The translations under genes and the position numbers were made by a program. The notes under the pieces are model-generated. The model did no database searches. It was not told the origin of the DNA and worked only from the letters and a program-made list of their open reading frames with translations. Shown here one piece after another: positions 43,842 through 55,700 of a stretch of DNA of 64,000 nt (position 1 is its first letter; each line of letters opens with the position of its first letter). Source of the DNA: Tulasnella sp. 424 (Eukaryota > Basidiomycota > Agaricomycetes > Cantharellales > Tulasnellaceae); contig WSUB01000018.1 in NCBI GenBank assembly GCA_019633425.1, forward strand, positions 67,699 to 131,698, written 5' to 3'.

Positions 43842-45794
43842 ATGGCCGAATACTATGCGTCGATTCCAACCTACATCCCACCAGTTACCCCGGGCTTCGA
43901 CTATCCCGCCTACGTACCCGCCACGACCCAGCTTACACGCTCGCGGTCTAACAGGATCGTCTATGCCGATGATCCTTGGAACTCAGCGGGCAATCCGGAG
44001 CTGTCCACTCCGCTGCGGCGCCAGTCGAGAGACCGAGCACAGCAACCCCGCCGTCTTACAAAAACGAAGCGCCCCGTGAGCATCGCTTATCATACATCTA
44101 TTTAAAACCCACTGACTTGCGCCACTTAGACTCAACCTAGCATTACTTCCATCTTCCCTCCTGAAGACATATCTCGCCAAGAACAAATGAACCTCACTCG
44201 GCCTGACATTCCGCTCAGCCTCAGGCCCGGTGGCACTCCTCCCTCCTATCCGTCAACTGCACCGCCATATCAATCTACCTTCTACAGCAGCAATAAACCA
44301 GAACGGAAGCTATCATTCCAATCAGTTTCCTCGTCCCAGTCCCATGCTTCTACGCCTTCGATTCAGACCATTGAAAGCGGCATCGATCTCCCCAAGTCAC
44401 GGCCCAAGTACTTACAGCCCAGCTCCGTTCCCAACTCACAGCCAAGGATTTCACCGCCTCCTTCTCCAGCACCTGCAGGAGCGGGCACACCCTCTAGCCT
44501 CATCCCCGGTTCGAGGTTCTCATCCAACTTGGGCTCGATCGACGTTTGGGCCGACATCCGCTCAACCCTCGATCACCCCGCAACGCAGCCCCTTGGGAAG
44601 AGGAGACCACTCATCAAGCTCGGTCAGGCTCAGAACGCCCCCATCATTCAACCGCCACCTCCTCAACGGCAAGCCGCCGTCGCTCAGCCAATTGAGCTTC
44701 CTGGTGCTTCACGCGTGCGCGTTTCGCCACCCAAAGCAGAAAGACGAGCCCGTCCTACCTCAACACCTACGGATGGATCACTGTCGCGTCAGAAGACGAA
44801 GTACCACGGAGACTGGGTCGTGCTCTCAAGTCCCCGGCCAAGTTCCGCACCCTCTCTCCCCAACGGGGAACGTCGATCACTCGACCGCGCGCCTCCTCCC
44901 AGCATCCCACAGCTTCAGCTCGGGACCCCATTCCCCGTTCTGATCAACAAACGCATCTCGTACATCCAGCGAGAAGAAGGCGTGGCAAACCGACCTTTGC
45001 AATTGCAGGCTCCTGCGCCTGAGCCGACTCCTACGCGCGCTCCGCCTGTCCGGAAACCTTCCATGGAAAAACCACTCGACCTTCCCCTTGAAACGCCCGT
45101 CGCACCGCTGGTTGTCACTAGGCAACCACCAAGCCGCAAGGAAAGCATCAACACAGTCTTGTCTCAACCTTCAACTCGCAGTAACACCATCTACTTCGCC
45201 GAGTCCGCACAGCTCACACCATCCCCATCCCTCACCGCTGCCATCCAGTCAGTCGCGGAGGAAATGTCTGTCAACCTCTCCGAGCCCTCGGAATCTGGTT
45301 CGCAAGTGCATTGGGATGTGGTTGACACCGTGCTCAAGAGGCACGGTGCTGGTCGACGGACGAGCTTGCCTCAAGTCATGAACCGGCGATCGCTGAGACT
45401 CACAAGCGATTCACTAGACAGCGTTGAAGACTGTGTTGGTTGCGAAGAATGCGCCGGAATCTGTGGACATGTAGAGCAGGTCGATGACTTCGAGACCGAG
45501 TCTCCTCTCGAGGACAACGATTCCCTGGAGGAGGAGGAACACTCGGCGGACGAGTCAGATATTGACGATATGCTGGCCGCTTGGGAGGAAGAAGATCGCT
45601 CTGCTTCGCCCACTGATGTCGTGTCGGAGGCGGTTAGACGACTTCGTGAGGAGAAGCATGAACAGGAGCAGCTTTGGGATGTCGTTACGGGTTTACTCGC
45701 AAGTCGTGGTCGGCAAGGATCCTGTGATACGACTACGACTATCTCCTCATTAGAAACGGACTTGAGATCCCCGACAAGCACCTATTCACACTGA
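43842..45794 (+). CDS. Disordered proline-rich protein with a CxxCxxCxxxC cluster
   Basis: I do not recognise the family. Two exons, 43842-44075 and 44130-45794, give 632 residues; the 54-bp intron is standard GT-AG. The first 430 residues are rich in Pro, Ser, Arg and Gln with many SP/TP and RRxS-like sites. A more ordered segment follows near 440-510 (SLTAAIQSVAEEMSVNL, then QVHWDVVDTVLKRHGAGRR). Residues 513, 516, 519 and 523 are Cys in EDCVGCEECAGICGH, followed by a long acidic stretch (EDNDSLEEEEHSADESD) and a helical end with LREEKHEQEQLWDVVTGLL. There is no signal peptide or membrane segment. The downstream helical segment might be a protein-docking element. A regulatory or scaffold role is only a guess. 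Confidence 0.8.
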
Positions 45795-46104
45795 TTTCCC
45801 CACTCGAACTTTCTTTCTCTAGTATTCTTTGAAAACGTCGGATCTGAATTCACCCTGCTCTTTTCTGTATGACGGACCAACTTGATATGACTAATAAGCC
45901 TGATATGAGAACATGTTCATTCTTCTTTCGTTCTAGGGACTCGGGTCCGCTGCTGTACTTTTTTCATTAACTATGCGTTTATGCCAGTGTAGTCTAACCT
46001 AGAATGGTATTTCGTCCTCTCTCGATTGCTATATATAGCTAATATTTCAATGTCCGAATTGCCGCTTATCAAGGTTGCGATCGCTCGCTTCGGATTTTGC
46101 CGGA
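45795..46104. other. Convergent 3' regions
   Basis: The region holds the 3' untranslated regions of the two convergent genes and is AT-richer than its surroundings. Nothing else is seen. Confidence 0.4.
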
Positions 46105-48210
46105 TTAAGATTTGACGATGAACACCTGAGCGATGAGCACGGCACAGCCGGCGAGCATGGCCACCAAGTTGATGCCAACATTGTGGTACGCAAATTGAGC
46201 CTGTGCAACTTTGATGCCTTTTTGATTGAGTATTTGCTTCCAGAGAAGCCCTGCCAAGGACGCAGAGAAAGTGGCACTGAATGCTGAGATGAAAGAACAG
46301 GTCATCGGGATCAGCCATGTGCTCTCCTTATGATCACCATAGGGGAGAAGAAGAAGTGTGACAACTGACCCCCATAGTTCGATCCTAGAGCTAGAGCATA
46401 AATTGCACCTTTAGCGGAGCGAGAGCTCGGCCGATTCGCGTCGATCCAATGCTGCAGGACTCGCGCAAGGAGAATCGTAGCCCCAATATTTGTTCCCATA
46501 AACTGACGTGGGGAGAGATTGGGTCATCTATCTTTTGTCACCCCAAAAAGGATTGTCACTTACATTGCACCCTGCAACGCTAATGACGTACATTCCCAAA
46601 ACACAGCCGACCGTGCCTGTCCTGCCTGCCCAGGCAGTCCACCATCGGGCAAAAACCGGGATCCATGCCGAACCCAGAGATTGAACAAGGATAAACATTG
46701 AAAAAGCAAATGGAATGAGAGGAAAGGGGAGGCGAGTAAAGATGGTGTAACTAGTTGGAAAGGCTGTGGGGATCCGTGAAATGAACTGGACAGGTTTCCA
46801 AGCACCCAGAGTCGAGGTCAGCTTTTTCTTTGTTGGGCTCACTTGACCGGGAGCGATATCTTCTGGCATTGAAGATCGAGTGCTAGACAGGCGTCGGAGG
46901 AATGGGGGTTCAGTTTGGACTGGTCGAAGTTCGATCTCCGAATTATCAATTCGGGAGGGTGTCCTCGAAGCCTCCTCAGGGGATGCGATGACAGTGGCTT
47001 CGTCCGATCTACCTCCTCCCCAAACATCCCACCATATGTCCCGAGCAAACATTAAGAGCGCCGCTGGGACGGTGATCATCCAGACCTGTGCGTGAGCGCC
47101 GGCAGCGCTTGTCGCCAAGAGGGCTGCAAGGGTGAGGAGCAACAATACAGTGCCAAACTTTGCACCCATAGGGTCCACAAGCGCCGAGGATGGTTCGGGC
47201 AGGTCCTGCGCCTCGATGACTTTTGGTATGAGGTCCAGAGAGTCGGATGGAGCCTCTGGATTCCCGGAAGCTGCTCGGCGTCGGTTGCCAGCGAACCGGT
47301 TGATAAAGGGCAACGACCTTCCAAACACCGTCTGATGTTGATGGAATCCGAATCGCCACAACAAGTAGGGAAATAGAAGGACTGCCGAAGCGAAAGCCGG
47401 TAGGATGACGTTGGCGGTGTAGGTTGTAAAGGAAATGCCGAAGGCACCAGTCAGAACTAGATTCGTGGGATTGGATGAGACTAGAACAGCAGAGGCTGGA
47501 ATGAATGTTTAGCCGTGCTCATAAACTTAGCTGTACAGCCAACTTACCAATGTTTGCAACACTGAATTGAGCGAAAATCCATGCTGTAGGTGGGACAATA
47601 CCTGCCACCTTCGTCATGTATGCCAAGAATGCCGTTCCGCTGAGGATAACCGGGTCATTGCCAACGACGACCCCAAAGGCAAAGAACAGTCCATAGAGAT
47701 ATAGGTATAGACGTCTCCCCGATGTGGATCTGGAGACGAGGTAAAAGGCCAAAAATCGCAGGAGTCCCGTTGAATCCAGTGAGATGGCGATATACTACAA
47801 GAGACGTAATGAACTTCACGAAGCCTCTGAATTAAATACTCAAGTCTTACCGCCAAGCTGATAAATAATGCCATAATGTCGATTGGCTCAATGCCGTCAG
47901 CACCCAGAATGCCGCGCCGGATTGTGCCGCCATCGATCGCCTGGGCCGCGAGCAGGAACAAAACTGCCAATGGGGGTACAATCCCGAGACCGAACTTGAG
48001 TTTTATAGACGGCCTGCTTGCGTAGTTTTCTCCGAGTATTCTTAATGGATTGGGAACCCAGACGGAGAAAGGAAATACGACGAGGAGATCTGAGAGCGAG
48101 AACGGCGGTCAAATAGCGATTTGGTGAAACCATAGGGAGTACTCACTAGTAATGAAGAATACAATAAGGGAGAGAATGGGCTTGTAGCCACTGATGCTCT
48201 CGTCCGCCAT
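46105..48210 (-). CDS. ArsB/NhaD-type (ion transporter superfamily) anion permease
   Basis: This polytopic membrane protein belongs to the arsenite/Na+/anion permease superfamily. The start MADESISGYKPILSLIVFF at 48210 leads into the first helix. Two family half-site motifs are present: SSNPTNLVLTGAFGISF in the first half and MGTNIGATILLARV in the second, each in a hairpin between helices. Between them is a cytosolic loop of about 200 residues, partly acidic and Ser-rich (PEEASRTPSRIDNSE). The product ends LIAQVFIVKS. About six introns are needed. Substrate is uncertain: in fungi these genes are often annotated as arsenite efflux pumps, but no arsenic-related neighbour (arsenate reductase or methyltransferase) is nearby. 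It shares a 191-bp divergent promoter with PRE5. Confidence 0.8.
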
Positions 48211-48401
48211 AGGCCAGGCGATGTGGTGCCGTTCTGCTCCGTTCAGTTGGTGGGAGACCAAGCCTAAGGAACTGTGACGCAACGTGATGTCCGAAGGATG
48301 ACGAAGCAGGACCGCGAGAGAGTCGACTAAACGCGTCAGCCCTCATTAGAACATTGGTGGACGCGTCTCCCTTCCCCGACCTCCTCGCTGCCACTCTCAT
48401 C
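48211..48401. promoter_or_regulatory. Divergent promoter region, permease/PRE5
   Basis: The two start codons are 191 bases apart. I looked for the proteasome-associated control element GGTGGCAAA on both strands and did not see it. No TATA box is evident. Confidence 0.45.
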
Positions 48402-49572
48402 ATGGCAAGTCCTTGAATATCCAAGCTAGAGCTTCATAATTTAACAATTCAAACAGTTCCGCAACACTTATGACTCGGATAACACCGTTTTCTCCCCGCA
48501 AGGCCGGCTTCACCAAGTCGAGTACGCACTAGAAGCTGTCAAGCAGGGGTCAGCCGTAGTCGGCCTCAAATCAAAGACCCATGCTGTATTATTAGCTCTC
48601 AAAGTAACTCATGTCTGATCGGCTTCCCAGACGATGCAAGGTGCTAACGCTTCTGGGCGTCTTAGCGCTCAACCGGTGAATTAGCCTCGTACCAGCAAAA
48701 GATGTTCAGAATAGACGATCATGTTGGAATTGGTATTGCTGGACTGACTTCTGATGCTCGCGTTCTCAGGTGTGTGTTGCTGGACTTGCTCACGGCTTGA
48801 TCTGACCGAGAGAGATTACCCTCCAGCAACTTCATGCGGCAACAGGCGATGGGGTCACGAATGGTTTTCAACCGCGCCATTCCAGTCAATCGCCTAGTCA
48901 GCGCGATAGCAGACAGTAAGTTTATCCTACATTTGAAGCGTCCAAGAGTGTTCAAACGGTTATGTCCGTTGCAGAGGCTCAGGTTAACACCCAAGAGTAT
49001 GGTCGCCGCCCTTACGGAGTCGGCTTCCTCATCATCGGGCAGGACCAGTCAGGTCCTCATCTCTATGAGTTCTCTCCTTCGGGCACCGCGTACGAATACT
49101 ACGCCATGTCGATTGGGGCACGCAGTCAAAGTGCGAAAACATACCTGGAGAAGAACTATGAGAGCTTTGAGGATGGTAAGCCTTTGATACGTCCTCTCCT
49201 CTAGGAAGGATTTGAGCTTACATATCCTTTCTCGGAAGCTACACTGGATCAATTGATTAACCACGGCTTGCACGCTCTGAGGGAGACCCTTCAGCAAGAT
49301 AAGGAGCTAACCAACCTCAATACCTCGATCGGAATCGTAGGCCCTCGGGGCGAAGCAGAAAAGGGTAAGGCATTTCCCGTTTCTATCGTTTCTGTGGACT
49401 TGTCTTATGCTCCGATTTACCTTCAGGCACGGCGATCAAGGGCGGCGGGGCATTCCGAATTCTCCAGGATGAAAAAGTGGACGGATATCTGTCAAAGTTG
49501 GAGCCTAAAGAAAATACTACAACAGCAGCTGCGCCGACAGGAGGCGACGAAGACGTTCCAATGGAAGGATGA
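48402..49572 (+). CDS. PRE5: 20S proteasome alpha6 subunit (PSMA1/Pre5)
   Basis: This is one of the seven alpha subunits of the outer ring of the 20S core. The coding exons are 48402-48404 (ATG only), 48457-48603, 48666-48769, 48827-48915, 48975-49175, 49239-49364 and 49427-49572, giving 271 residues. The alpha-subunit signature [18 protein letters not shown] and [19 protein letters not shown] starts right after the Met. Later blocks are [34 protein letters not shown] and [14 protein letters not shown], then [15 protein letters not shown]. Intron 1 starts with GC (ATG|GCAAGT) and ends in CAG. Intron 5 ends in GAAG because the nearer TAG gives a stop. The acidic tail EDVPMEG is usual. Confidence 0.94.
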
Positions 49573-49732
49573 TGTGACATTCCCAGTACTGTAAAACAAT
49601 CTGCAAATATTCCCTTGCTCTTAAACGTTATAGCATCCGAGTGAGCTCCATTTCGTGTTTCTTCATTTTTAAATTCCCGAGTGTCGCAAAACACTTGGAC
49701 AAATACAAACAGAGCGATCTAGTTACACCAAA

Positions 49733-52477
49733 CCCGAACTTCCCCATCGGCCCCAGCGCTTACAAGCCAGCATGTTCCTAGTCCTGCGGTGAATTTTAGC
49801 TCCAGCACGCCCAGCCCCTCAGTAACGATGTGGCCTCGTAACACCTTGAGCGGCACGATAAGTGCATCTGTCATCAGGTCGCTATAGACCCTAGCATGGA
49901 AGATCTGAATAGTGCCATCATCCGATGAGGATGCAAAGAGTGGGTAGTTTGGCGAGAAGGCAACGGAGCGGATCGCTTTCGTGTGATAACTGTTTCATGA
50001 AAGTGAATTAATGAGGGCACGCGTCTGCAGCATCGGGGAATGAGACATACCGAAGAACTTTGTACGGTTTATTTCCCAAATCAAGATCGAACCACATGAG
50101 CTTTTTGTCATACCCACCGACGATAAGATGGTCGCCGGTCGGGTGAATATCCATGCTCGAGATCCATCGACTGCCAGTATAGAGGGTCTTGAGTAGCTTC
50201 TGCGCTGACAAGTCGTAGATGGAAACATAACGCTGTGTTGCAACAAAGAATTGGGGTTTATTGGGGTGGAAGAGGACCCGCTGGATCATTCCCTTGATCT
50301 TCTTGAACGGCGACTGCGAATGACGCTTGCTGAGTTGGTGGATCCAGATCGCATTGTGGCCTTCAGCGCTTGCTATTCATTCGTCACCGAGTCAGGAATT
50401 ATGACCCGACCATGAAACCCCTTTTACTTACAAACTGTGGCGAAGTAGTCTCCTCTTCGATGGAATGTGATCTGCTTGGGCATACCGGCACCTGGTGGCA
50501 GGCCAACGACGAGGAGAGGCGAGGAAAACGTGGAGGCAGATTGCTTGAATGAGATTGATTCTTGTGACCACTTAACAGACTTCTCTGTTTCTTCGCCCAC
50601 TGGTGGTGGAGGGTTACGGGGAACGAGCACGTCCAATGTAGCGGATTCCAATGCAGGTGTCAGGTATGGTGGCATGAAAGCAAATATTTCGTCCTCGCTA
50701 GAAAGTGGAGCGGTTCAGAGCCAAAACGACGAAAGATCGGAAGAGACTTGAGCGACGTACATTCCAACCAGGAAATAGGATACGTCCTTCCGGGGACACC
50801 ATTCAACGGCGCCGACCCTTTTGCCAAGCTTCCACCTGGCAGCTTCCCTACCCACGAAAGTCTCCCAGAGACGTACAACGCCATCTTCATCACCAGAAAC
50901 AGTCCAAACACCGTCAGGGCTGACGCTGACGCATCGTGCTCTGCTACCACCTCCACCACTCATCTTCAGCGCTTCGAATACTGGGAATGGACGGAGGCTT
51001 TGAGGTGATGGGAGACTGGGCAGCATAGAGTCTGGGTTAATGTTTAATTTGACCCTCCTTATCCTTGGTGCAAGATAAAGGTCCAATAGACGGTTCTGCC
51101 GTTCGTGGATAAAGTGTTCGTAGGCCGGAACGCGTCTGAGGGCGTCGTATTTCTTGGGGAGATACGTCTTGACCTTCTCGTCGTCGGATAGATCCTCGTA
51201 CTTATCAATCTCTTCTTGATCGGGCAGGTATTCCTCAGGAGGATTATAAGATTCGGAATGTTTGGGCAAAGGTACTTTGGGAGCTGTGAGCGGAGGTGGT
51301 CGAGTCGTTTCGGCCTCAGTTGACCAGAGAGAATACCACTGCGGTTCTTTCGCCTTTGGTTTATTGGGCACAATTCGACCTGCACGGATCAGCCGCACTA
51401 TTTTCAGGATCTATGGATTTATTGAGAAGGTCGTTCGGTGAATTGATCACTCTCGTAGGAAGCGAGATGCGAGTTTAATACCTTTTGTTTCTCCCATTTG
51501 CTGGGCTGCCACCGGCTTTTAGGTTCGGGACGTGCCGTCAAAGGCATGATCTCCTGTTTCCCCTCTCCGGTAAACCATTCGACGGTATCTTCATACGGGT
51601 TGTACGAAGAATCGGGTACTTCAGCGTCTTGTAGCCTTCGTATCAGATCAAGTTCTTCTGAACTTAGTTGGGTGTCTTTCTGAGAAGTGTGGTCGAAGCC
51701 AGACATCCTGAGAAAACAAGTATGTTCAACGAGTCGGACGATTTACGTGGAGGTCGTTACACATACCAGCTCGTAGGATCCTCGGTAGCAGCAAGGAATT
51801 TGTCCAGTTCATCCCCCTTGGCTGGACGAAGGATGCGCTTGCCGTTGATGTCATAACCAATGTGCGGGAGATCGTCGTACCAGTGCATCGGGATCCGGCC
51901 GACTCTATTTGGATCCTATGGGCTGCGTCAGAGTGAGTCTAACGGGGATACAGAGACAGAAGCTTACTTCTTCAGTTGAAGAGTCCGAGTCATAATCCGG
52001 TTCGATAGGAGGGTAGACTTTCTTGGCTTCTCCAGTAATAGTAGATTTGAGAATCTTGGGTTCTGGATAGCTGCCAGGTTTCCGATCCCACTTCAAGCCT
52101 TCCCCCATAAGAGCAGAATCTCCCAAAGGAGGTTCCGGTTCCTCTTTGTCTTGCTCACTTCCGTGGGCAGACTCTTCCTCATCCTCATCACTGTCGTCGT
52201 CCTCGTCTTCTTCACTTTCGTCTTCCCCAGTCTCCTCGTCTTCTTCTTCACCACTGTTAGCTCCGTCAATCTCGGGAAATGCTTCCACCTCGCTCTCATC
52301 CGTAGCTTCTTCAGTTTCTTCTTCGTCGTCGCTCGCCATCTCGATGCCCTGGCCTTCTGGTCCGAACCCAGTCCATTCATCGCTAGGCCCTTCTGGGCTA
52401 ACCTCGAGTTCCGACTCTGCTTTCCTCTTCACTGCCCGTTGCGATGATTTACTTGTCGAAGCCCCTTTCGGTGCCAT
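49733..52477 (-). CDS. ERB1: Ribosome biogenesis protein Erb1/BOP1
   Basis: Erb1 forms the PeBoW complex with Nop7 and Ytm1 in the nucleolus and is needed for 27S pre-rRNA processing to 25S/5.8S rRNA. The start [12 protein letters not shown] at 52477 opens an acidic Glu/Asp-rich N-terminus. The BOP1NT domain follows: [19 protein letters not shown], then [14 protein letters not shown], then [15 protein letters not shown] and [19 protein letters not shown]. The C-terminal seven-blade WD40 propeller includes [37 protein letters not shown] and [14 protein letters not shown], ending in [17 protein letters not shown] at 49733. About seven introns are present. It is head to head with CSF1 and convergent with PRE5. 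Confidence 0.94.
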
Positions 52478-52707
52478 GCCTCTTGAACTAAAAGCCAACG
52501 AAGGATGAGGGGTGAAGAAAAATCTCCAGGCGCTGAGACCCGAAGACAAACCGTGACAAATATTTTGCCCCTCTCTCTTGCATTCGCATTTCGACCATCC
52601 ACTCACTTGCGCTCAGGAGGTCAATTCCTGCCATGGACTATGCAGTCCTGCGCTCGAGAGCACCCGCTCTTCCATTCACATCTCTCAACTGGTAGGTGGG
52701 GTCAACG
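52478..52707. promoter_or_regulatory. Divergent promoter region, ERB1/CSF1
   Basis: There are 230 bases between start codons. The ERB1 side has no obvious ribosome-biogenesis (RRPE or PAC) element. No TATA box is evident on either side. Confidence 0.45.
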
Positions 52708-55700
52708 ATGGCGTGTCTCGACAACCGGTTTGACGCTGTTCTCCGCAGGCTACTACTCGTCCTCTGCATCGTCATCGTCATCGTTGTATCGTTCTTTCTC
52801 TTCTACTTTAATCGACTCGTCGCCTGGACTTTCGCCTTTTTCATTCGCGTATTCTTTTGGAAGAGCAGCAACGTTTGGCTCGAATGCGGTAATTGGCTCT
52901 GATTTCGGTTCGCAACCCGGGCCCTGCTGACCCGAATTTCTTAGAGGGATTGCAACTCTCGCTACTTGCTGGCCGTATATTCATCAAAGATTTAAGATAC
53001 CACTCCCGTAACGAGTCCATCCGGATTCTCAAATGTCATATCACATGGCGCTACTGGCTGTGGCGGACCCAAACTGCACTCGAGCCAACCGGCAATAATG
53101 CCGAGACCGAAAGCCTGCTCAGTAAGTCAGTCCGGAACCAAGCACACTCGAGCATACACCGAATATTTTGCTCCAGAATCCGATAGGGCGTCCAACTTGC
53201 CCTGCCGTATTCATGCTGGTTTCGAAGGACTCGAGGTTTTCTTCTATAATCGAACACCAGCATACGATGAGATAGTTGCGCAGCTCCGGAACCAACAAAA
53301 GCAGGAGCCCGAACAAGCACCATACCCTCACGGTGGTGCTTTCGAAGATCCTGCAAGTCGACCTCGAGGTTTCTCGCTTGATGATCCCGAAGTGCATAGA
53401 AATACCAGGATGACCGTGATCACGCGTGATAGTAAGTCTTTTCATTTCCACTCAGGACCGTTTGGTTAATTCGTTCACTTTAGCTGCCAAGTCTCGGATG
53501 GCCTGGTTATCCCTCGGGCCGTTCAGTCGAGCTTTGAAGCGCGCTAGTGATTGGATACACGCGTTGGTTCCGACCTTCCAACTTACGGACATCCTCCCAA
53601 TATCCTTTGAAGGACGTACCTGCGCTATCGTTGCAGGCAACGACTCCACACCTTCAATTCTTATCGTCGAAGCCCATAAAATGTCGGGAACTTACGGTGT
53701 AACAGCTTGTCGCTCCAAGCTGGACCTCTATAAAACGGTTTACGACTTCAAGCTCACTTCCGTAAAGATCATTACGCGCACGAACCCTGATTACCAAGTA
53801 TCGATGATCGAACGCGGCCAAGCTATCCATTCGGACCTATCCCAAAGCATGTGAGTCTCGAGAGCACAGCCTATTGAGTCCCGACACGAGATAACATCCA
53901 ACTAGGCCATTAGACTCCGACGAAAGTTGGCGGTTCCTTCGGTTCGACTCCTTCAGACGACTAGCAAAAGCGTACGGTCAAATCATTCGCAAAGTAACTC
54001 CTAAGCCCGCTCCAAAATGGAAAGGACTCGCCCGTTACATGACGGATGCCCAACGCCGTGAGGCCGGCGAATTAACACATGACGTGGAGTACGCGAAGGC
54101 TACAGCAATCCTGGATACACCGGTGTTAGACGTTATTTATTTCGTTGATGTGCCGGGACCGGTCCCTGAAGATGCTCGTAGCTTGGGCGGAGGTGGGCGG
54201 GGTGCGATCGATGTTGGAAACGGAGACCTGCCTCCTGAATGGGGAGTGGAGCTCGTCATGCATGGGGGCTCGATCATATATGGTCCTTGGGCGGATCGTC
54301 AAAGGTTCGTCGTTTCGGAATCCCGAATGGAACCTTGCTGATAAGCCAATATCGCTGTAATGCAGGGACTTGATTCAAAAGGTCTTCTTCCCTCCAACTT
54401 ATGTGACGCGTGAACCTACTGCGCGTTTACCTCCGGGCTCCCTCCGAATGCACACGATGATGACCATTGGCCTGGAACTGAAAGACGACATTACATTCCG
54501 TCTACCCACCCGCGAACCCTCGAAGGACTGGAAGTACGACGGAGCCGCACCTGCAGCGGACACACGCCGTAAGAAGGATAAACGGCCTTTCGGATGGTTG
54601 GACATTGGCATCGGTCAGGGATCGACACTCAACTATAACATGGGCATGGCAGCGGACGACAAGGGATACTCCACCTTGCTCGAAATCCATCTTAAACACC
54701 CGCAACTTTCCTCTAGCGTGAACGGAGCTTCATTCTGGACTAACCAGGCTTGCAGGGTGATGCGGATTGCTCCCTTCTTTGAGCTCTTGACTTACTTGTT
54801 GGTCCTTCTCAGATTCTGTGCGAGATGCCAAGTCCCTTGCAATGGGATGCATACCGTCAATGGACGTTTGATCTTTCCTTTACAAATCCTGTTCTCTATC
54901 TCCTCCGTGATCATACCACCCTCATCACGGACTTGATTGGAGACTGGACCAGCGGACCCCCCAGTGACTTCAATACCTGGGTGCCAACGGATTATGTTCT
55001 GAAATTTGGTCTCAAGGACTATACGGTGAACATGTACGCCAATGATCACAACGTCATAGACCACCCTTTATCCGATAATAGGAACTGTAAGTATCAGACA
55101 TCTTATTTCCCCCTAGCCGGAGCTAATCTGCCCTCCCGTTAGCTTTGTTCGTCATGACGGGTCCGTCTTTGAATGCTCAAGTGGATGTTCCGTCGCACAA
55201 GTTCCGTCCCCACTGTCGGACAACAACATTCTCGTTAGAAGGCTCCAAGATTGAAGCTTCAATGTCATTGCCGGACTGGAACACGCACTATACCTTCGCG
55301 AAGCAGAGGCCTATATCTCTGGGCAGCGTAGGGTTCATGCGACTCGATGCGTCCTACACCTCCTACGCTCAGGTCCATCCGGATTATGTCGAAAAGCTGG
55401 TGGTTGACATCAAAGCTCGGAACGTCGCGTATATCAACTACGCTTGGGCCATTCGGCATTTTTTGCGCATCAAGGACAACTACTTTGGACGTTTCACGCA
55501 TTTCTCTACTTTCCAAGAATACAGTGACAAAAAAGCACAGGGCGTTGTTGGAGATCCGATTCTCGCCAAGTACCGCAAAGAAAAGGTCTGTCCTATTGCA
55601 CAAAATCCCATTGGAAGCATCTAACACGTCCTTTCCGTCATATTTAGTCGAATGCTTTCGAGGTGACACTCGGTCTAAATCTTCTCGATAACGCCATGGT

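Noticed and set aside
46105..49572. A possible arsenic-resistance cluster around the ArsB-type permease
   Set aside because: The neighbours are a proteasome subunit and a disordered protein; no arsenate reductase, arsenite methyltransferase or related regulator is present.
52146..52508. Plus-strand Ser-rich frame of 120 codons
   Set aside because: It is the antisense shadow of the acidic Glu/Asp-rich N-terminus of ERB1.
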